A stretch of DNA of 64,000 nucleotides from Ciona intestinalis (Eukaryota; Chordata; Ascidiacea; Phlebobranchia; Cionidae), in contig NC_020172.2 of NCBI RefSeq assembly GCF_000224145.3, forward strand, positions 1,760,626 to 1,824,625. The letters are read 5' to 3'. Each line of letters begins with the position of its first letter. Position 1 is the first letter of the stretch. The notes below the pieces were generated by a model. It ran no database searches. It saw only the letters and a program-made list of their open reading frames with translations, and had not been told where the DNA came from. The position numbers and the translations under genes are program-made. Shown one piece after another: positions 48,607 through 59,730 of this stretch.

Positions 48607-49737
48607 GTTGATATTACTACATGTGCATTAATTAAACGGGCCTGTGTTATACTTACACCTTTCCCACACAGTTTAACTCCCAAGTACGTCTTATGTTAAG
48701 TACCACTGTGAATTGTTGCACTAAACGTATTCGTACTCATGGTTTTCATAATATACAGTGCGTTGGTTTTAAAACTATCACTGTTATAGTGTGCCTTGTT
48801 CCGTTAAAATATTCTGCATTCGAAAATTTCGCTAAAAAAAGGACTTAGACACTGTTGTCAAAGCGACTTATTTAATTTAAACTTTCCAACAAAAAATTCC
48901 TAGAAATTCGAACATGTATATTTGATGTTACATCATTGCTAGCATAACGTCTCGTCTAGTAGTTTCTTCATGGGTTTAGTGTAATTTTAATTAATACATT
49001 GTATGTCATATCTATTTATAAATTCTGTAGCATGTATGTCTGTATTTTATCAGCTTGTTAGCAGGACGCAGTATTTGTTTAGTTTTGACAACCTGAAACA
49101 TACTCTAATCCAAAACTGCTTAAACAACCTACACACAAATGTGGCAAATGCCAACTTAATATGAATGGAATTTTAATTGTCTCCCTCTGTGGTTCTAGTT
49201 ATGTATGATCCTTTTGTATTTCAGCATGGTACATTATTTATTTATTTTTATTAAATCCATGGTTTCAGTTTTATCTGTAAATTATTTCTGGTGACGCACG
49301 TTGCTTTGGTTTCAGTTGAAATACATCATAATTTTTTTGTAACAGTTCGTTTTTATTTTCGAAAAAGTTTGCACTTGAAGAGACACAACTTACATGTCAA
49401 CATGAGCGTTTAAAAGCAGTATCAGGTTTATGTGGTAACTTCTCAAATTGGCAGTGATTCATTTAAATTTATTTTTTTTATGCTGTGCCTGCTACGTGTT
49501 TTTTGTAAGGTGATTGACTTGTTTTCTGAAGTCTGCATCGACACTACGTTATGTATGGCACAATTTGGCAACGTTCATAACAGGAACCATTGAAGCTAAG
49601 GGCAAGCACTGTGACGTTTTTGAATTTGCTTCTTACCCTTATTTTTTCATTTTTGCCACTTTCATTTGCAAAGCAAGCAATTGCACTGCAATATTATTCA
49701 GTAAGCGTGCCAGCCTTCAAACAAGGTTTTAATTAGA
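48607..49737. other. CEP104 3' UTR and ficolin A upstream region
   Basis: AT-rich, with no repeat copy or supported ORF. The short frame at 49514-49732 ends just before the ficolin start and has no recognisable content. Confidence 0.5.
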
Positions 49738-51784
49738 ATGGTTTCTCCGTCGATCTTGTGTTTGATTATTTTGCAAACGTTGTTTATTGCGCAAGTAGTC
49801 GCTCAACTAAATCTTGGAACATGTTCTCTACAATGTGATCAGTCTACTGCTGTCTTTTCGTTCAGCCGAAGCAATATGAGTCGCGGTCCGCCTGGAAAGC
49901 GTGGACCTCCAGGTAATAACACGAATATGTTATTCTATCGTAATTTGCAAGTGTATTCTTGTATTCAGGTCTACGAGGTGTTAAAGGAGAACATGGCGCT
50001 CCTGCAGTTCAATGCGAGTGTAATAGAATGAATGAGTTATCAGCAGTTGTGCAACAGTATAGGAATCTCGTAGAGAGTATACAAAGTAAGTATATATATA
50101 TGAATTATATCTTATAAACCCAACGTGCTTTTTTAACATCAAATTGACTAACAATGGTTTTATTGGATGGTGTTTTCCGTTTGTCGTGTTTATATGAATG
50201 TTTTGAGACAATTACACAAGCTTCCAATTATTTTGTTTTCCTGCGCATTCCTTCTCGGTGTAATAATTTATTGTGCATGTTTCTTCACATAAGCGACTGC
50301 AGGCGTACAATGATACGGGCGTGTTTGAAAAAAGGTAACTTTGCAGTTCTCTCTCTCTGGCTTTGCACGGTTAACTGCTCTTTGGTGATTGCTGCATTTT
50401 AGTGTTTACGCTAAACAAAGTTTTATGACGCTGTAAGTGTATACTTTACCCGTATCAAGTTTTAGAATTAGTGAAGTAGTGAGTGTTTGAGTGATAGGGT
50501 GTTAGTGCAGGGTATAGCTAAACCTTTGAGGAAAAAATTCCCGTAACACATATATTGAACGTATGATCACTAAACGATGAGTGTGTAAATGTTGGTAAAA
50601 TTCGTAGATGTAACATCGGTATGCGCTTGCATTCATGCTAAATGTAATGTGTTATACACTGCCTGTATCCACAGATGCTACGTTTCCACCGTCGTGCAGA
50701 TACGTGCCGTTCAAACCATTGTGGCAGAAGCCTGTCTACACAATATTCCCCTTCGGCAACACAAACCAAGGCATTGAAGTTGCGTGTGACGTTAATACTG
50801 ATGGCGGCGGATGGATGGTTCGTGTTTTAACTTGAATTGTGCAAGCTTATATTACGATATAAAGCTTCGTATTTATCTAATAGCACGTCTAATGCTTAAA
50901 ATACATAACTCACTCAACAATTTCGTAGATCATCCAAAGGCGAATTGATGGTTCCGAAGATTTTTACAGAAATTGGAATGATTATGTGACTGGTTTTGGA
51001 AAGATCAACTCAGAGTATTGGATAGGTATGTAAGTTGTATTGTATATATGGGATATTATTTTACAATTACTGCCATCAATACCAGTATATTCAATGAACA
51101 GGTTTGGATACCATATACAACTTGACGAACAGCGGGAATTATGAACTCAGAGTAGATATGGAAGATTTCCAAGGAAACACAGCATATGCTAAATACAGGT
51201 AATCTTGACAGATATAATTTCTGTCATAAAAAATAGTTTGCCTTGTTTTACTTTACAGCATCTTCCGCTTTTTAGACAGGACATTTTACAGAGCAAGAAT
51301 ATCTGGATACTCTGGAACTGCAGGTTTGCTTAAACTAAATCTCTTATTGGGTTACGGCCATTTATTCAGATATATACCTTAATTAATAAGTTCCGGTGCT
51401 AGTTCTAAATTCTACTAATTAGGTAACTCAATGGAGATCAATGGTCTAAAGTTCACCACAAAGGATAGAGACCAGGACATGGCGAACAATGCCAACTGTG
51501 CGGTTTTATACAGTGGTGCTTGGTGGCACGCTGCATGTCATGCAGCAAATCCGAATGGACATTATTATACAGTCGGGTACGTAAATATAACCTCTTTTTT
51601 ATTTTTCATTCGAATTTATCTTCAATTAAAATATTATCTTGTTATAACTCTCAACAAGGTTTCAGGAAACACTTTTGTTTTTCACAGACAGTCGCCGAAT
51701 CGTGCAAGGGGTATAATATGGGCAACATGGAAAGACTGGTATGAATCGATGAAAACGATTGAAATGAAAATTCGCCTAAAGTAA
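49738..51784 (+). CDS. Ficolin-like collagen/fibrinogen-domain lectin A
   Basis: Probable secreted pattern-recognition lectin. Exons: 49738-49912, 49969-50085, 50675-50817, 50929-51025, 51102-51198, 51259-51323, 51423-51576, 51688-51784; 945 nt, 314 aa. Signal peptide about 1-23 ([18 protein letters not shown]). A short collagen block, about residues 49-72, spans the first intron: seven Gly-X-Y triplets in [11 protein letters not shown] and [12 protein letters not shown] short neck follows ([18 protein letters not shown]), then a fibrinogen-related domain from about 103 to the end: [65 protein letters not shown] and IEMKIRLK. The family Ca-site motif is DRDQDMANN here, with Gln in place of the usual Asn. 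The collagen block is much shorter than in vertebrate ficolins. A tandem paralogue lies 482 bases downstream. Confidence 0.9.
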
Positions 51785-51809
51785 ATTGACACTATAAATA
51801 CTGCTGAAA

Positions 51810-51990
51810 ATGAGACTGTTCGGTAAAATAGGATACCGTTACGGCGTTACCATCTAAATCCTATATTTCCTGATCCTGTTTTAAACATTTAACAACGCTA
51901 TTTTAGTCGTGAGACTACGGGCATTATAACATTCTGTGAATAAACTTTTTTACAACCAAACGGCAGAAGAAAAGAGAGATTAAATATTTA
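51810..51990. mobile_element. Old MITE-like remnant between the two ficolin genes
   Basis: CGGTAAAATAGGATACCG, ATTTCCTGATCCTGTTTTAA, ACATTTAACAACGC and TTTTACAACCAAACGGC blocks in family order; one end is not recognisable. Confidence 0.5.
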
Positions 51991-52266
51991 CAACTGAATT
52001 ATATTAAACGATTTGTCAGCAACAACCTTTACCTTACATTGATTTACCAAATATTAGGCAATGTTTGATACGTCAGTTTGGAGGAAACCAGAGGCAGGTA
52101 CTGTGATGGTGCATGAAATAGCCCAAGGCAGGCAAAACACGCGGAAAACTTTTTAATTTCAAGACTTTTTCTATGTTATTCGACTTAACTTTGCGATACG
52201 AGTGTGCTACGCGGCATTAATCAGGTGCGCGTCTATAGCATTCTGACTGAAACGTTGCTTACCAGA

Positions 52267-55082
52267 ATGATTTCTTCGTTGTACTTGTGTTTGATTGTTT
52301 TGCAAACATTGTTTATTGCGCAAGTCGTCGCTCAACTAAATCTTGGAACATGTTCTCTACAATGTGATCAGTCTACTGCTGTCTTTTCATTCAGCCGAAG
52401 CAATATGAGTCGCGGTCCGCCTGGAAAGCGTGGACCTCCAGGTAATAACACGAATATGTTATTCTATCGTATTTTGCAAGTGTATTCTTGTATTCAGGTC
52501 TACGAGGTGTTAAAGGAGAACGTGGCGCTCCTGCAGTTCAATGCGAGTGTAATGGAATGAATGAGTTATCAGCAGTTGTGCAACAGTATAGGAATCTCGT
52601 AGAGAGTATACAAAGTAAGTATATATATATGAATCACATCTTAAAAACCTAACGTGCTTTTATAACATCAAAAGGACTAACATTAGTTTTATTGGATGGT
52701 ATTTTTTTGTTTGTCGTGTTCATATGAATGTTTTGAGCCAATTACACGAGTTTCCACCTTTTTTGTTTTCTTCCGCATTCCTTCTCGGTGTAATTATTTA
52801 TTGTACGTGTGTTTTTTCAAGTAAATAAGCCACTGCAGGCTTACAAAGCTGCAGGCGTATTTAAAAAGAGGTAACGTTGCAGTTCTCTTTCTCAGGCAAG
52901 GTAGCCTACGTACCTGCTATTTAGTTATTGCTGTATTTTAGTATTTACGTTAATACCATGTTCTATTTCGGTACATATGTATATATATATATATATATAC
53001 TGTTTACGCGTATCTATAGTTATTACAGTATTTTATAATTAATGCAGTAGTGAGGGTTTGATCGGTTAGTGCACGGTGCCTATATGCCCTTTGAGGGAAA
53101 AATTTCCGTTACCCATTCAACCATAATTAGCTTATGTTGTGATCATTAAACGAAAAATGTTTAAATATTGGTATAATAAATATGTGTTGGTAAAATTTCT
53201 AGATGTAACATTGGTTTGCGTCTGCATTCATGCTAAATGCAATGTGTTATACACTGCCTGTATTCCACAGATGCTACGTTTCCACCGTCGTGCAGATACG
53301 TGCCGTTCAAACCATTGTGGCAGAAGCCTGTCTACACAATATTCCCCTTCGGCAACACAAACCAAGGCATTGAAGTTGCGTGTGACGTTATTACTGATGG
53401 CGGCGGATGGATGGTTCGTGTTTAAATTGAATTGTGCAAGCTTAGTTTATTACGATATAAAGCTTCGCATTTATACAATAGCACGTCTAGTGCTTAAAAT
53501 ACATAACACACCCAACAATTTCGTAGATCATCCAAAGGCGAATTGATGGTTCCGAAGAGTTTTACAGAAATTGGAATGATTATGTGACTGGTTTTGGAAA
53601 GATCAACTCAGAGTATTGGATAGGTATGTAAGTTGTATTGTATATATGGGATATTATTTTACAATTACTGCCATCAATACCAATACATTCAATGACAAGG
53701 TTTGGATACCATATACAACTTGACGAACAGCGGGAATTACGAACTCAGAGTAGATATGGAAGATTTCCAAGGAAACACAGCATATGCTAAATACAGGTAC
53801 ATATATAGTAGAGTGGGGGAAATGGGACATCTACTCATACCATTTTCTCGCCCAATTTATGGTAGTAAACAAAAAAGTTCAAAGAATTATAAAACTTTTC
53901 CTTACAAGTCCCACAGACCGTTGTTAAATGTTTAAAACACGATCACGATATTTGGATATTATGTGCTAAGAGTGTTCCATCTTTCCTCACCCTACTATAA
54001 TCACCAGCACGTAACATATAGTAGGGTGGGGGGAGATGGGACAACTTTAGCACATACTATTTAAATATCCCGATCGTGTTTTAAACAATTAACAACGATC
54101 TATAGTCGTGAGGATAATTTTTATAATTTTTTGAATTATCATTGTTTACTACCAAATGGGACGAGAAAAAAGAATGAAAAAGTGTCCCATCTTCTCCCAC
54201 CCTACTATATAATAAATATAAATTTAGTTTAACGTGCTTTTACAATACAATTCATGGAAAACATTAGGTATATATTTATTTGTCTATCCCCATGCAGGAA
54301 TTTCCGACTCTTAGATCGTATATATTACACAGTGTGGATTTCTGGATACTCCGGAACCGCAGGTTTGTAAATGAAATATTATTTTTGCTCAGCATCTTTG
54401 CGACCAAATAAAACAAAGTGCTTTACCTGACACGATTCACAAAACGTTCGAATTCTTATATTCGTTCTCTTTCTTTGATTAGGCGATTCAATGGAAATCA
54501 ATGGTAGAAAATTTAGCACGAAAGATAGAGACAATGACGGTATTAGTGGTTCAAACTGCGCGGTTCTGTATAGAGGGGCATGGTGGCATATTGCATGTCA
54601 TGGAGCAAACCCGAATGGAATATATTACACTGCGGGGTAAGCGGTGCCAACTGTCTATTGTAAGCCTGCGTCGAATGTAACTTGATGACGTTAAACTTTA
54701 AATTACGCAACGGTCTATGGCAGTCGTGAGGATAAAGTTTTATAATTCGTTTCAGACCTTTTTATTATGTGTCAACTTGTGTCAAGATATAGTGGGGGGA
54801 AGACGGGACAGCTTTAGCACCAAATATCCTGATGTTGTGTTTTAAACAATTAACAGCGGTCTATGGGAGTCGGAATAATATGTGTTTTTTTGTGTTTTTT
54901 TGTTTGCTTCCGAATTGGACGAGAAAATAGAAAGAAAAGGGTGTCTAATCTTCCCCCACCTTACTATTCTATTGTAAATTTGCAGTCAAACACCAACGCG
55001 CGCTCGGGGAATAATTTGGTATTCATGGAAAGGCTGGTTCGAATCAATGAAGTCGATTGAAATGAAAATTCGTCTGAAGTAA
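52267..55082 (+). CDS. Ficolin-like collagen/fibrinogen-domain lectin B
   Basis: Tandem paralogue of the lectin at 49738. Exons: 52267-52441, 52498-52614, 53271-53413, 53527-53623, 53700-53796, 54298-54362, 54483-54636, 54986-55082; every exon has the same length as in lectin A (945 nt, 314 aa). I chose the Met at 52267 because it starts the signal peptide ([20 protein letters not shown]) at the position used in A; the frame is open upstream to 52204. Exons 1-5 differ from A at only a few codons, whereas exons 6-8 are clearly diverged ([51 protein letters not shown]). B keeps the usual DRDND calcium-site sequence. Intron 5 has grown from 60 bases in A to 501 by two MITE-like insertions, and intron 7 also carries one. 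Confidence 0.9.
53807..53998. mobile_element. MITE-like element in ficolin B intron 5
   Basis: TAGTAGAGTGGGGGAAATGG and TCCATCTTTCCTCACCCTAC ends, ATGGTAGTAAACAAAAAAGT core; begins 11 bases after the exon 5 donor. Absent from ficolin A. Confidence 0.83.
54018..54208. mobile_element. MITE-like element in ficolin B intron 5, opposite orientation
   Basis: TAGTAGGGTGGGGGGAGATG and CATCTTCTCCCACCCTACTA ends; AGCACATACTATTTAAATAT then CGTGTTTTAAACAATTAACA, so the core is inverted relative to its neighbour 20 bases upstream. Confidence 0.85.
54705..54752. mobile_element. MITE-like fragment, ficolin B intron 7
   Basis: GCAACGGTCTATGGCAGTCG and TGAGGATAAAGTTTTATAAT core only, 36 bases before a fuller copy. 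Confidence 0.5.
54788..54967. mobile_element. MITE-like element in ficolin B intron 7
   Basis: Ends ATAGTGGGGGGAAGACGGGA and CTAATCTTCCCCCACCTTAC; core TAAACAATTAACAGCGGTCT and AATTGGACGAGAAAATAGAA. Ends 18 bases before the exon 8 acceptor. Absent from ficolin A. Confidence 0.8.
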
Positions 55083-55731
55083 TCTTCATTCGGCACGGTT
55101 ACATCTCTTCTTTTACTGCTTTCGCTTTATATGTTGAGATTTGAGTTTGCTCTCAAAAGTGTTTTTCGTTTATTTTTATTGTATGAAAGCAAAAGTAAAA
55201 AAGCCTTTGTTTGGCAGTTAGGCTTTAGAAATTTTGGTTAACCTGTAAATTTTAACAAGACCCTTTATTGACTTGCTAAATGCTTATTGCTTGCTAATGT
55301 AAATTAAAATTTCTATGCAATGAGTAATTATTTAGGGGATTTCAACGTCAGCTTGCTTTGTTATGTTTTTCTTTGAATTCGGTGTTTACTTGTTTCCGCT
55401 TCGCATGTTAGACAGTGGATACACAGAACATTCTGGTCCGTTTAATAATTAATTAGTACATATAGTGGTGCAGATAAGAGTGGACAGCGGACCTGCGTAT
55501 TTAAATAGAAGTTGTTTTTTACTTTTTGTATAGACCTGCACCTGCACTTTGCATTTCGTAGAAGTTACGTGACAGGATACATTGCTGTTTCCTTGGCACA
55601 TGTTGGGGTATAATTTCCTGCTGGTGTTGCGCAAAGTGTGTTTAAGGATCCCTTGTTATTCTTGGCTAAGATTGTTAAAGGAGTGGTAGGGCTATACAAA
55701 AAGAGATAGTGTACAAAGAAATAATATCACA
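55083..55731. other. Intergenic, ficolin B to nucleoside hydrolase
   Basis: AT-rich 3' UTR of ficolin B followed by the presumed hydrolase promoter. No repeat copy or supported ORF. Confidence 0.5.
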
Positions 55732-57255
55732 ATGGCCGCCGAAATAGAAAAATTCATTCTGCATGATTGTGATACGGGGTCAGATGATGCTATTGCGCTA
55801 ATGATGCTTTTAAGTCATTGGCGCAAAGTAAAGACTGTTGCTGTAACTTGCATTGACGGGAATGCACACTTAGACAACGTCATAATGAACAATTTACGAA
55901 TATTGAAGTTGTACGACCAGCTAGACAAGGTAACTATGTTTTTTTATTATTTAAATATCATACCTGAAAGCAGAAGTTTTCTTGTAATTACGTTATTTTA
56001 TCTGTGTATTTTTTCTGAAATTTATCTGTGTTTTTTCAAGGTGCCAGTTTTCAAAGGTTGTCAAGGACCGTTGATAAACGTTGGTACAGCAACCCACTGT
56101 GGTGAAGTTCATGGTGTTGATGGGTTAGGTAGTGTACCAGATATTGAACCTGCTGCTTCACCTGATCTGCTTAAACATTTACAGGTGATGGTTAATATAA
56201 GGAACTTTATCATTGATTAGCTTTTACATTAAAAGAAATGAGTGTCGCTGTTTTTAAATGTTTTTTATTGTTGTATTAGTTCAATGGTATTTTATTTGTT
56301 CAGGAAGAACATGCTGTGAATGCAATTATTCGTCTTTCAAAGGAGTATAGTGGAAAACTAACGGTTTGTATTTGGGTTTACTGAAATCCCTTTTAAGTTT
56401 TCTTTAACCTTATGTTATTGTCATAGATTGTTGCCACAGGCCCACTTACAAATATTGCGATGGCAGTTAAATTGGATCCGTATTTACCCAAGCGATTAAA
56501 AGCACTCTATATAATGGGAGGGAATAGGTATGGAAAAGGTAATTGCATTATATCAAAGTAAATGTGACCACTGTTGTCTGTTATGATAATGTTATTTTCT
56601 GTGGATGTTCAGGATCTGCAATGTTTAGATTGACTATTTATGTCGAGTATTAATTGTTCAAACATTTTGAACACATCAATACATTAACAGGTAATGTGAC
56701 ACCAGCAGCCGAATTTAATTTCCTGTTTGATCCGGAAGCTGCTCACATTGTATTAAATGGGTATGCGAGTGGCTGTGAAACTCATATTATTGATTATGAG
56801 CTGACATTAACTTATTCCACACCTTGGCCTCAGTATGACAAATGGTTGTCTGATGAAAGTAACAAGAAGACAAAATTTGCTAAGGTAAGAGCACTACATA
56901 AGCATAAGTTGTGTTGTATGAGAAGCTTATCTGAATGCTGCTATTTTTAATGCTGTATTTATAAATGCAGATGATCTTGAATACTTTGCGAGATTTCTGT
57001 CTTAAAGACAAAGATGTTGAATTTCACGCTGGTATGGCATTGTGTGATGCCTATGCTATGGCAATAGCACTGAATAAAGATGTGGCTGTTAAGTCCACTC
57101 GTCTTGGTGCAGATGTTGAAGTAGCTGGTTTTCACAGCAGGGGCAGTTTGGTTGTAAACCACTTTTCTAAAAATTTTAAAATGCCTTCAGTGATGTTTTA
57201 TGACGAGATTAACATAGAGTTGTACCATCAGCTTCTTGCTGAAGCATTTTTGTAA
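55732..57255 (+). CDS. Inosine/uridine-preferring nucleoside hydrolase family protein
   Basis: Hydrolyses the N-glycosidic bond of ribonucleosides to base plus ribose; probably cytosolic purine/pyrimidine salvage. Exons: 55732-55929, 56041-56184, 56304-56363, 56427-56538, 56691-56884, 56971-57255; 993 nt, 330 aa, a usual length for the family. The N-terminal metal-binding signature DCDTGSDDA (residues 12-20) is the variant form of DTDPGxDDA. Other family blocks are VAVTCIDGNAHLDNVIMNNL, GVDGLGSVPD, TIVATGPLTNIAMAVKLDP, LYIMGGNRYGKGN, AAEFNFLFDPEAA and, near the C-terminus, FHAGMALCDAYAMAIAL, whose Asp is the last Ca ligand. DCDTG rather than DTDPG is the only departure seen. The substrate cannot be told from sequence. 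Convergent with Aurora kinase, about 500 bases away. Confidence 0.92.
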
Positions 57256-57755
57256 GAAGCGTACCTGCGGGCTGGCTCAAAGATAAAGTTTTTTAAGTAC
57301 AAAATGTGTTTTAAAACTAACTAGTGGACATTTGTTTCAGTGCAATATAATTTGATTGTAAACTTTTTTGTAATCAAAGCGTCAATTCTCAGCTGCTACG
57401 CTGCTTTTTGCAAATAGAATCTACCTCTTATAGCTGTTTTATGCAATACATTACAACTTTACAAGCTGCTATTAATATGCTTTATCCAAATAGATTCTAC
57501 CTTGTATAGCCGTTTTATGCAATATAAGTTTTTTAGTGAAACACAAATTTCAAATATTTTAGAATGTTGTTTTTAAACAAAGCAAGCATGAGATCAGAAA
57601 AGGCAGATAGAAACAAAATGCCTCTGAAAGAACAACAGAAAAGTTCAGAGTTTTTGAGAAAGTGTCTATGTACATAGAAAAGTTGCCATCTTATAATCTA
57701 GCAAAACTTCAAATGATTGAGTGGTTATTGGAAAAGGTTCAATGGAAAATTACTG
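57256..57755. other. Convergent 3' UTR spacer
   Basis: Between the hydrolase stop and the Aurora stop. Two related segments (AATAGAATCTACCTCTTATA near 57414 and AATAGATTCTACCTTGTATA near 57489, each followed by GCTGTTTTATGCAATA or GCCGTTTTATGCAATA) form a local direct repeat about 75 bases apart. Confidence 0.6.
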
Positions 57756-58673
57756 TCAGTCCATAGGTCGACCATCTGGTCCAAACTTATGTACTTTGGC
57801 ATTGGCTTTGATCCAGGGGTGAGCCATTACACTTTCCAGTGGAAGTCGGTGTCGTGGTTCCAACTTTAAGAGGCGACGAATAAGATCACGAGCTCCCTCT
57901 GATACATGGGGAGGGAATGAATATTTCAGTGATGTAATTCTGAGGTATGTTTCTTGTGTGCTTTTTGTTTCAAAAGGTGGTTTGCCAACAAGAAACTCAT
58001 AGCATAGAATCCCAAGTGTCCACAGGTCGACGTTAGCATCATGATCTTTTGCTTCAATCATCTCTGGTGGGAGGTAATCAAGCGTACCACAAAGAGTTTG
58101 GCGTTTAGAGGACGGAGCATGCACAGACCAACCAAAATCAGCAATCTTCAATTCCCCTCGAAGACCCATCAACAAGTTCTCCGGTTTGATGTCACGATGA
58201 ATGACTTGTTTGCTGTGGCAGTAGTTGAGCGCATCTGCTAGCTCGGCTATGTACGTAGCGGACATCTCCTCTGTAAACTTGCCCTGCTTCTGCAGCTCCT
58301 TGTACATTTCCCCACGAGATGCATACTCCAGGATCAGATACACTCTCGTCTCATCGTGAAAGTAACCGTAAAGTCGCAGAATGTGTGGATGACGCAAATG
58401 AGACTGAATTTCAATCTCTCTTCGTAATTGATGCTCCACATTACTTTTCATGAGTTGCGATTTAAACAGCACTTTCAGTGCAACGATAAACTTGCTCTTT
58501 TTCTCTCTAGCAAGGTACACGCTGCCAAACTTTCCTCGTCCCAGTGGTTTGCCAATGTCAAAGTTTTTAAGTGACCAAGTGTCACTTGCATTATCTTTGG
58601 CGGAACTAGCAGTAGCACGACCAGATGTTGAAGCTTTCTCAGGAGCTTTGTTTTCATTGTTGGCAGAACTCAT
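57756..58673 (-). CDS. AURKA: Aurora serine/threonine kinase (intronless)
   Basis: Mitotic kinase acting at centrosomes, spindle and/or centromeres. Single exon, 305 aa. A short Ser/Ala-rich N-terminus (1-32) is followed by the kinase domain, about 38-289: Gly loop GRGKFGSV (45-52), VALKV lysine K67, catalytic HRDIKPEN (D161), [11 protein letters not shown] (D179), and the activation segment [17 protein letters not shown] with T193 as the expected autophosphorylation site. LYGYFHD has Gly at 103, the residue that marks Aurora A (Gly198) against Asn in Aurora B (LYNYFYD); the short N-terminus is more like B/C. In tunicates one Aurora may serve both roles, so the symbol is a best guess. A polypyrimidine tract plus AG lies 13 bases upstream of the ATG (58686), suggesting a 5' UTR intron or a spliced-leader acceptor. 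Confidence 0.93.
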   Translation of the reverse strand: MSSANNENKAPEKASTSGRATASSAKDNASDTWSLKNFDIGKPLGRGKFGSVYLAREKKSKFIVALKVLFKSQLMKSNVEHQLRREIEIQSHLRHPHILRLYGYFHDETRVYLILEYASRGEMYKELQKQGKFTEEMSATYIAELADALNYCHSKQVIHRDIKPENLLMGLRGELKIADFGWSVHAPSSKRQTLCGTLDYLPPEMIEAKDHDANVDLWTLGILCYEFLVGKPPFETKSTQETYLRITSLKYSFPPHVSEGARDLIRRLLKLEPRHRLPLESVMAHPWIKANAKVHKFGPDGRPMD

Positions 58674-59730
58674 TTTTGCAATTCTATAAAAAAAGAATAA
58701 AATTTATATATATATATCTATATAATTATATTGTAAAATAATAATAAATCAATCAAAGGAATTACAGTTTCAGTAATGTACATGCAACTGCTTAATAATC
58801 TAATACAAAATATAAACGAGCATATTACACATATAACAGAAATACATATATACTTACTAAAACAAAAAAACAGTAAACGAAATATTCAAAGGACGGCAGT
58901 AGCATACAGTCTGGATGTTACGACTGAAGTTCTCCCGATTCTAAAGGTTTATAAATTTTATATCTACAGCATAAATGATCTGAACTGGAAAACAAAATTT
59001 AAATTAGCGATAATATTTATATTTAACACTTTTGCTGAAACATGCATTATTTTCTATTACAGTAATTTCCGCCAATTCCTGGGGTCACTTTAAACGTCCA
59101 ATCTAGTTCTCCTGCTAAATATAAATGAAGCAATTTACGAAAAATATTTGAACTACCAAGTCAAATAGAACTTAAAATCAAATGTTGCGCTTTTCAACAT
59201 AAGGTCAAATCGCTGAACCATAACTCCGTGACGTAATATTACAGACGATATTAGGGGCGCATTTAAAATTTGGAAATTTTGTAACCGTGTCAACGTGTTG
59301 AAAATTACTGGGTTTAAGAGAATTTAAATAATGTGTATTTATTAGTTTTAGGCAGAGGTTAGTCGGCGGAGTCAAACGATAGAATACAAAGAGTCAAAAC
59401 TTAAAATGTCAAGGGAAAGGAATGGGACGTGTATTATTTACGTTTAGTTACATCATGTTTATGTATCTCTGGTTACATAAAAAAGACACAACCTATAAAC
59501 GGAAGGAAACTTGACGTTTCGCGTCAATTGTTTAATTATTCCTCGAGCAAACAACTTAGATCAATTGCGCTAAAAGTGCTGATTCCCCCGGCATAATTAG
59601 GCGGGTTTCGTGCCTTTCGTTGATTTTTAGTACGAAAGGTTTACATGTACCTTATAAAGCAAGAATGGTATATTAGTTGTACTGCAAGCTTTGGTTGTTT
59701 CGTTTTAGTGTGAGCGCATGTTGATTTCTT
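58674..59730. other. Aurora kinase upstream region
   Basis: AT-rich near the gene. TGACGTAA, a CRE-like site, lies at 59229-59236. The 105-codon frame at 58776-59093 is low-complexity and unsupported. Nothing else is recognisable. Confidence 0.45.
58686..58702 (-). promoter_or_regulatory. Orphan 3' splice acceptor just upstream of the Aurora start codon
   Basis: On the minus strand the sequence reads ATTCTTTTTTTATAG then AATTGCAAAAATG: a T-rich tract and AG directly before a 12-base leader. No paired donor was found close by, so it fits either a long 5' UTR intron or spliced-leader trans-splicing, which is common in Ciona. Confidence 0.5.

Noticed and set aside
48606-49738. Operon-like gene pairs (as known in Ciona)
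   Set aside because: All neighbouring same-strand genes are separated by hundreds of bases or more; no gap of a few bases as in tunicate operons.
58776-59093. 105-codon frame upstream of Aurora
   Set aside because: Ile/Asn/Tyr/Lys-rich translation of AT-rich DNA with no domain.
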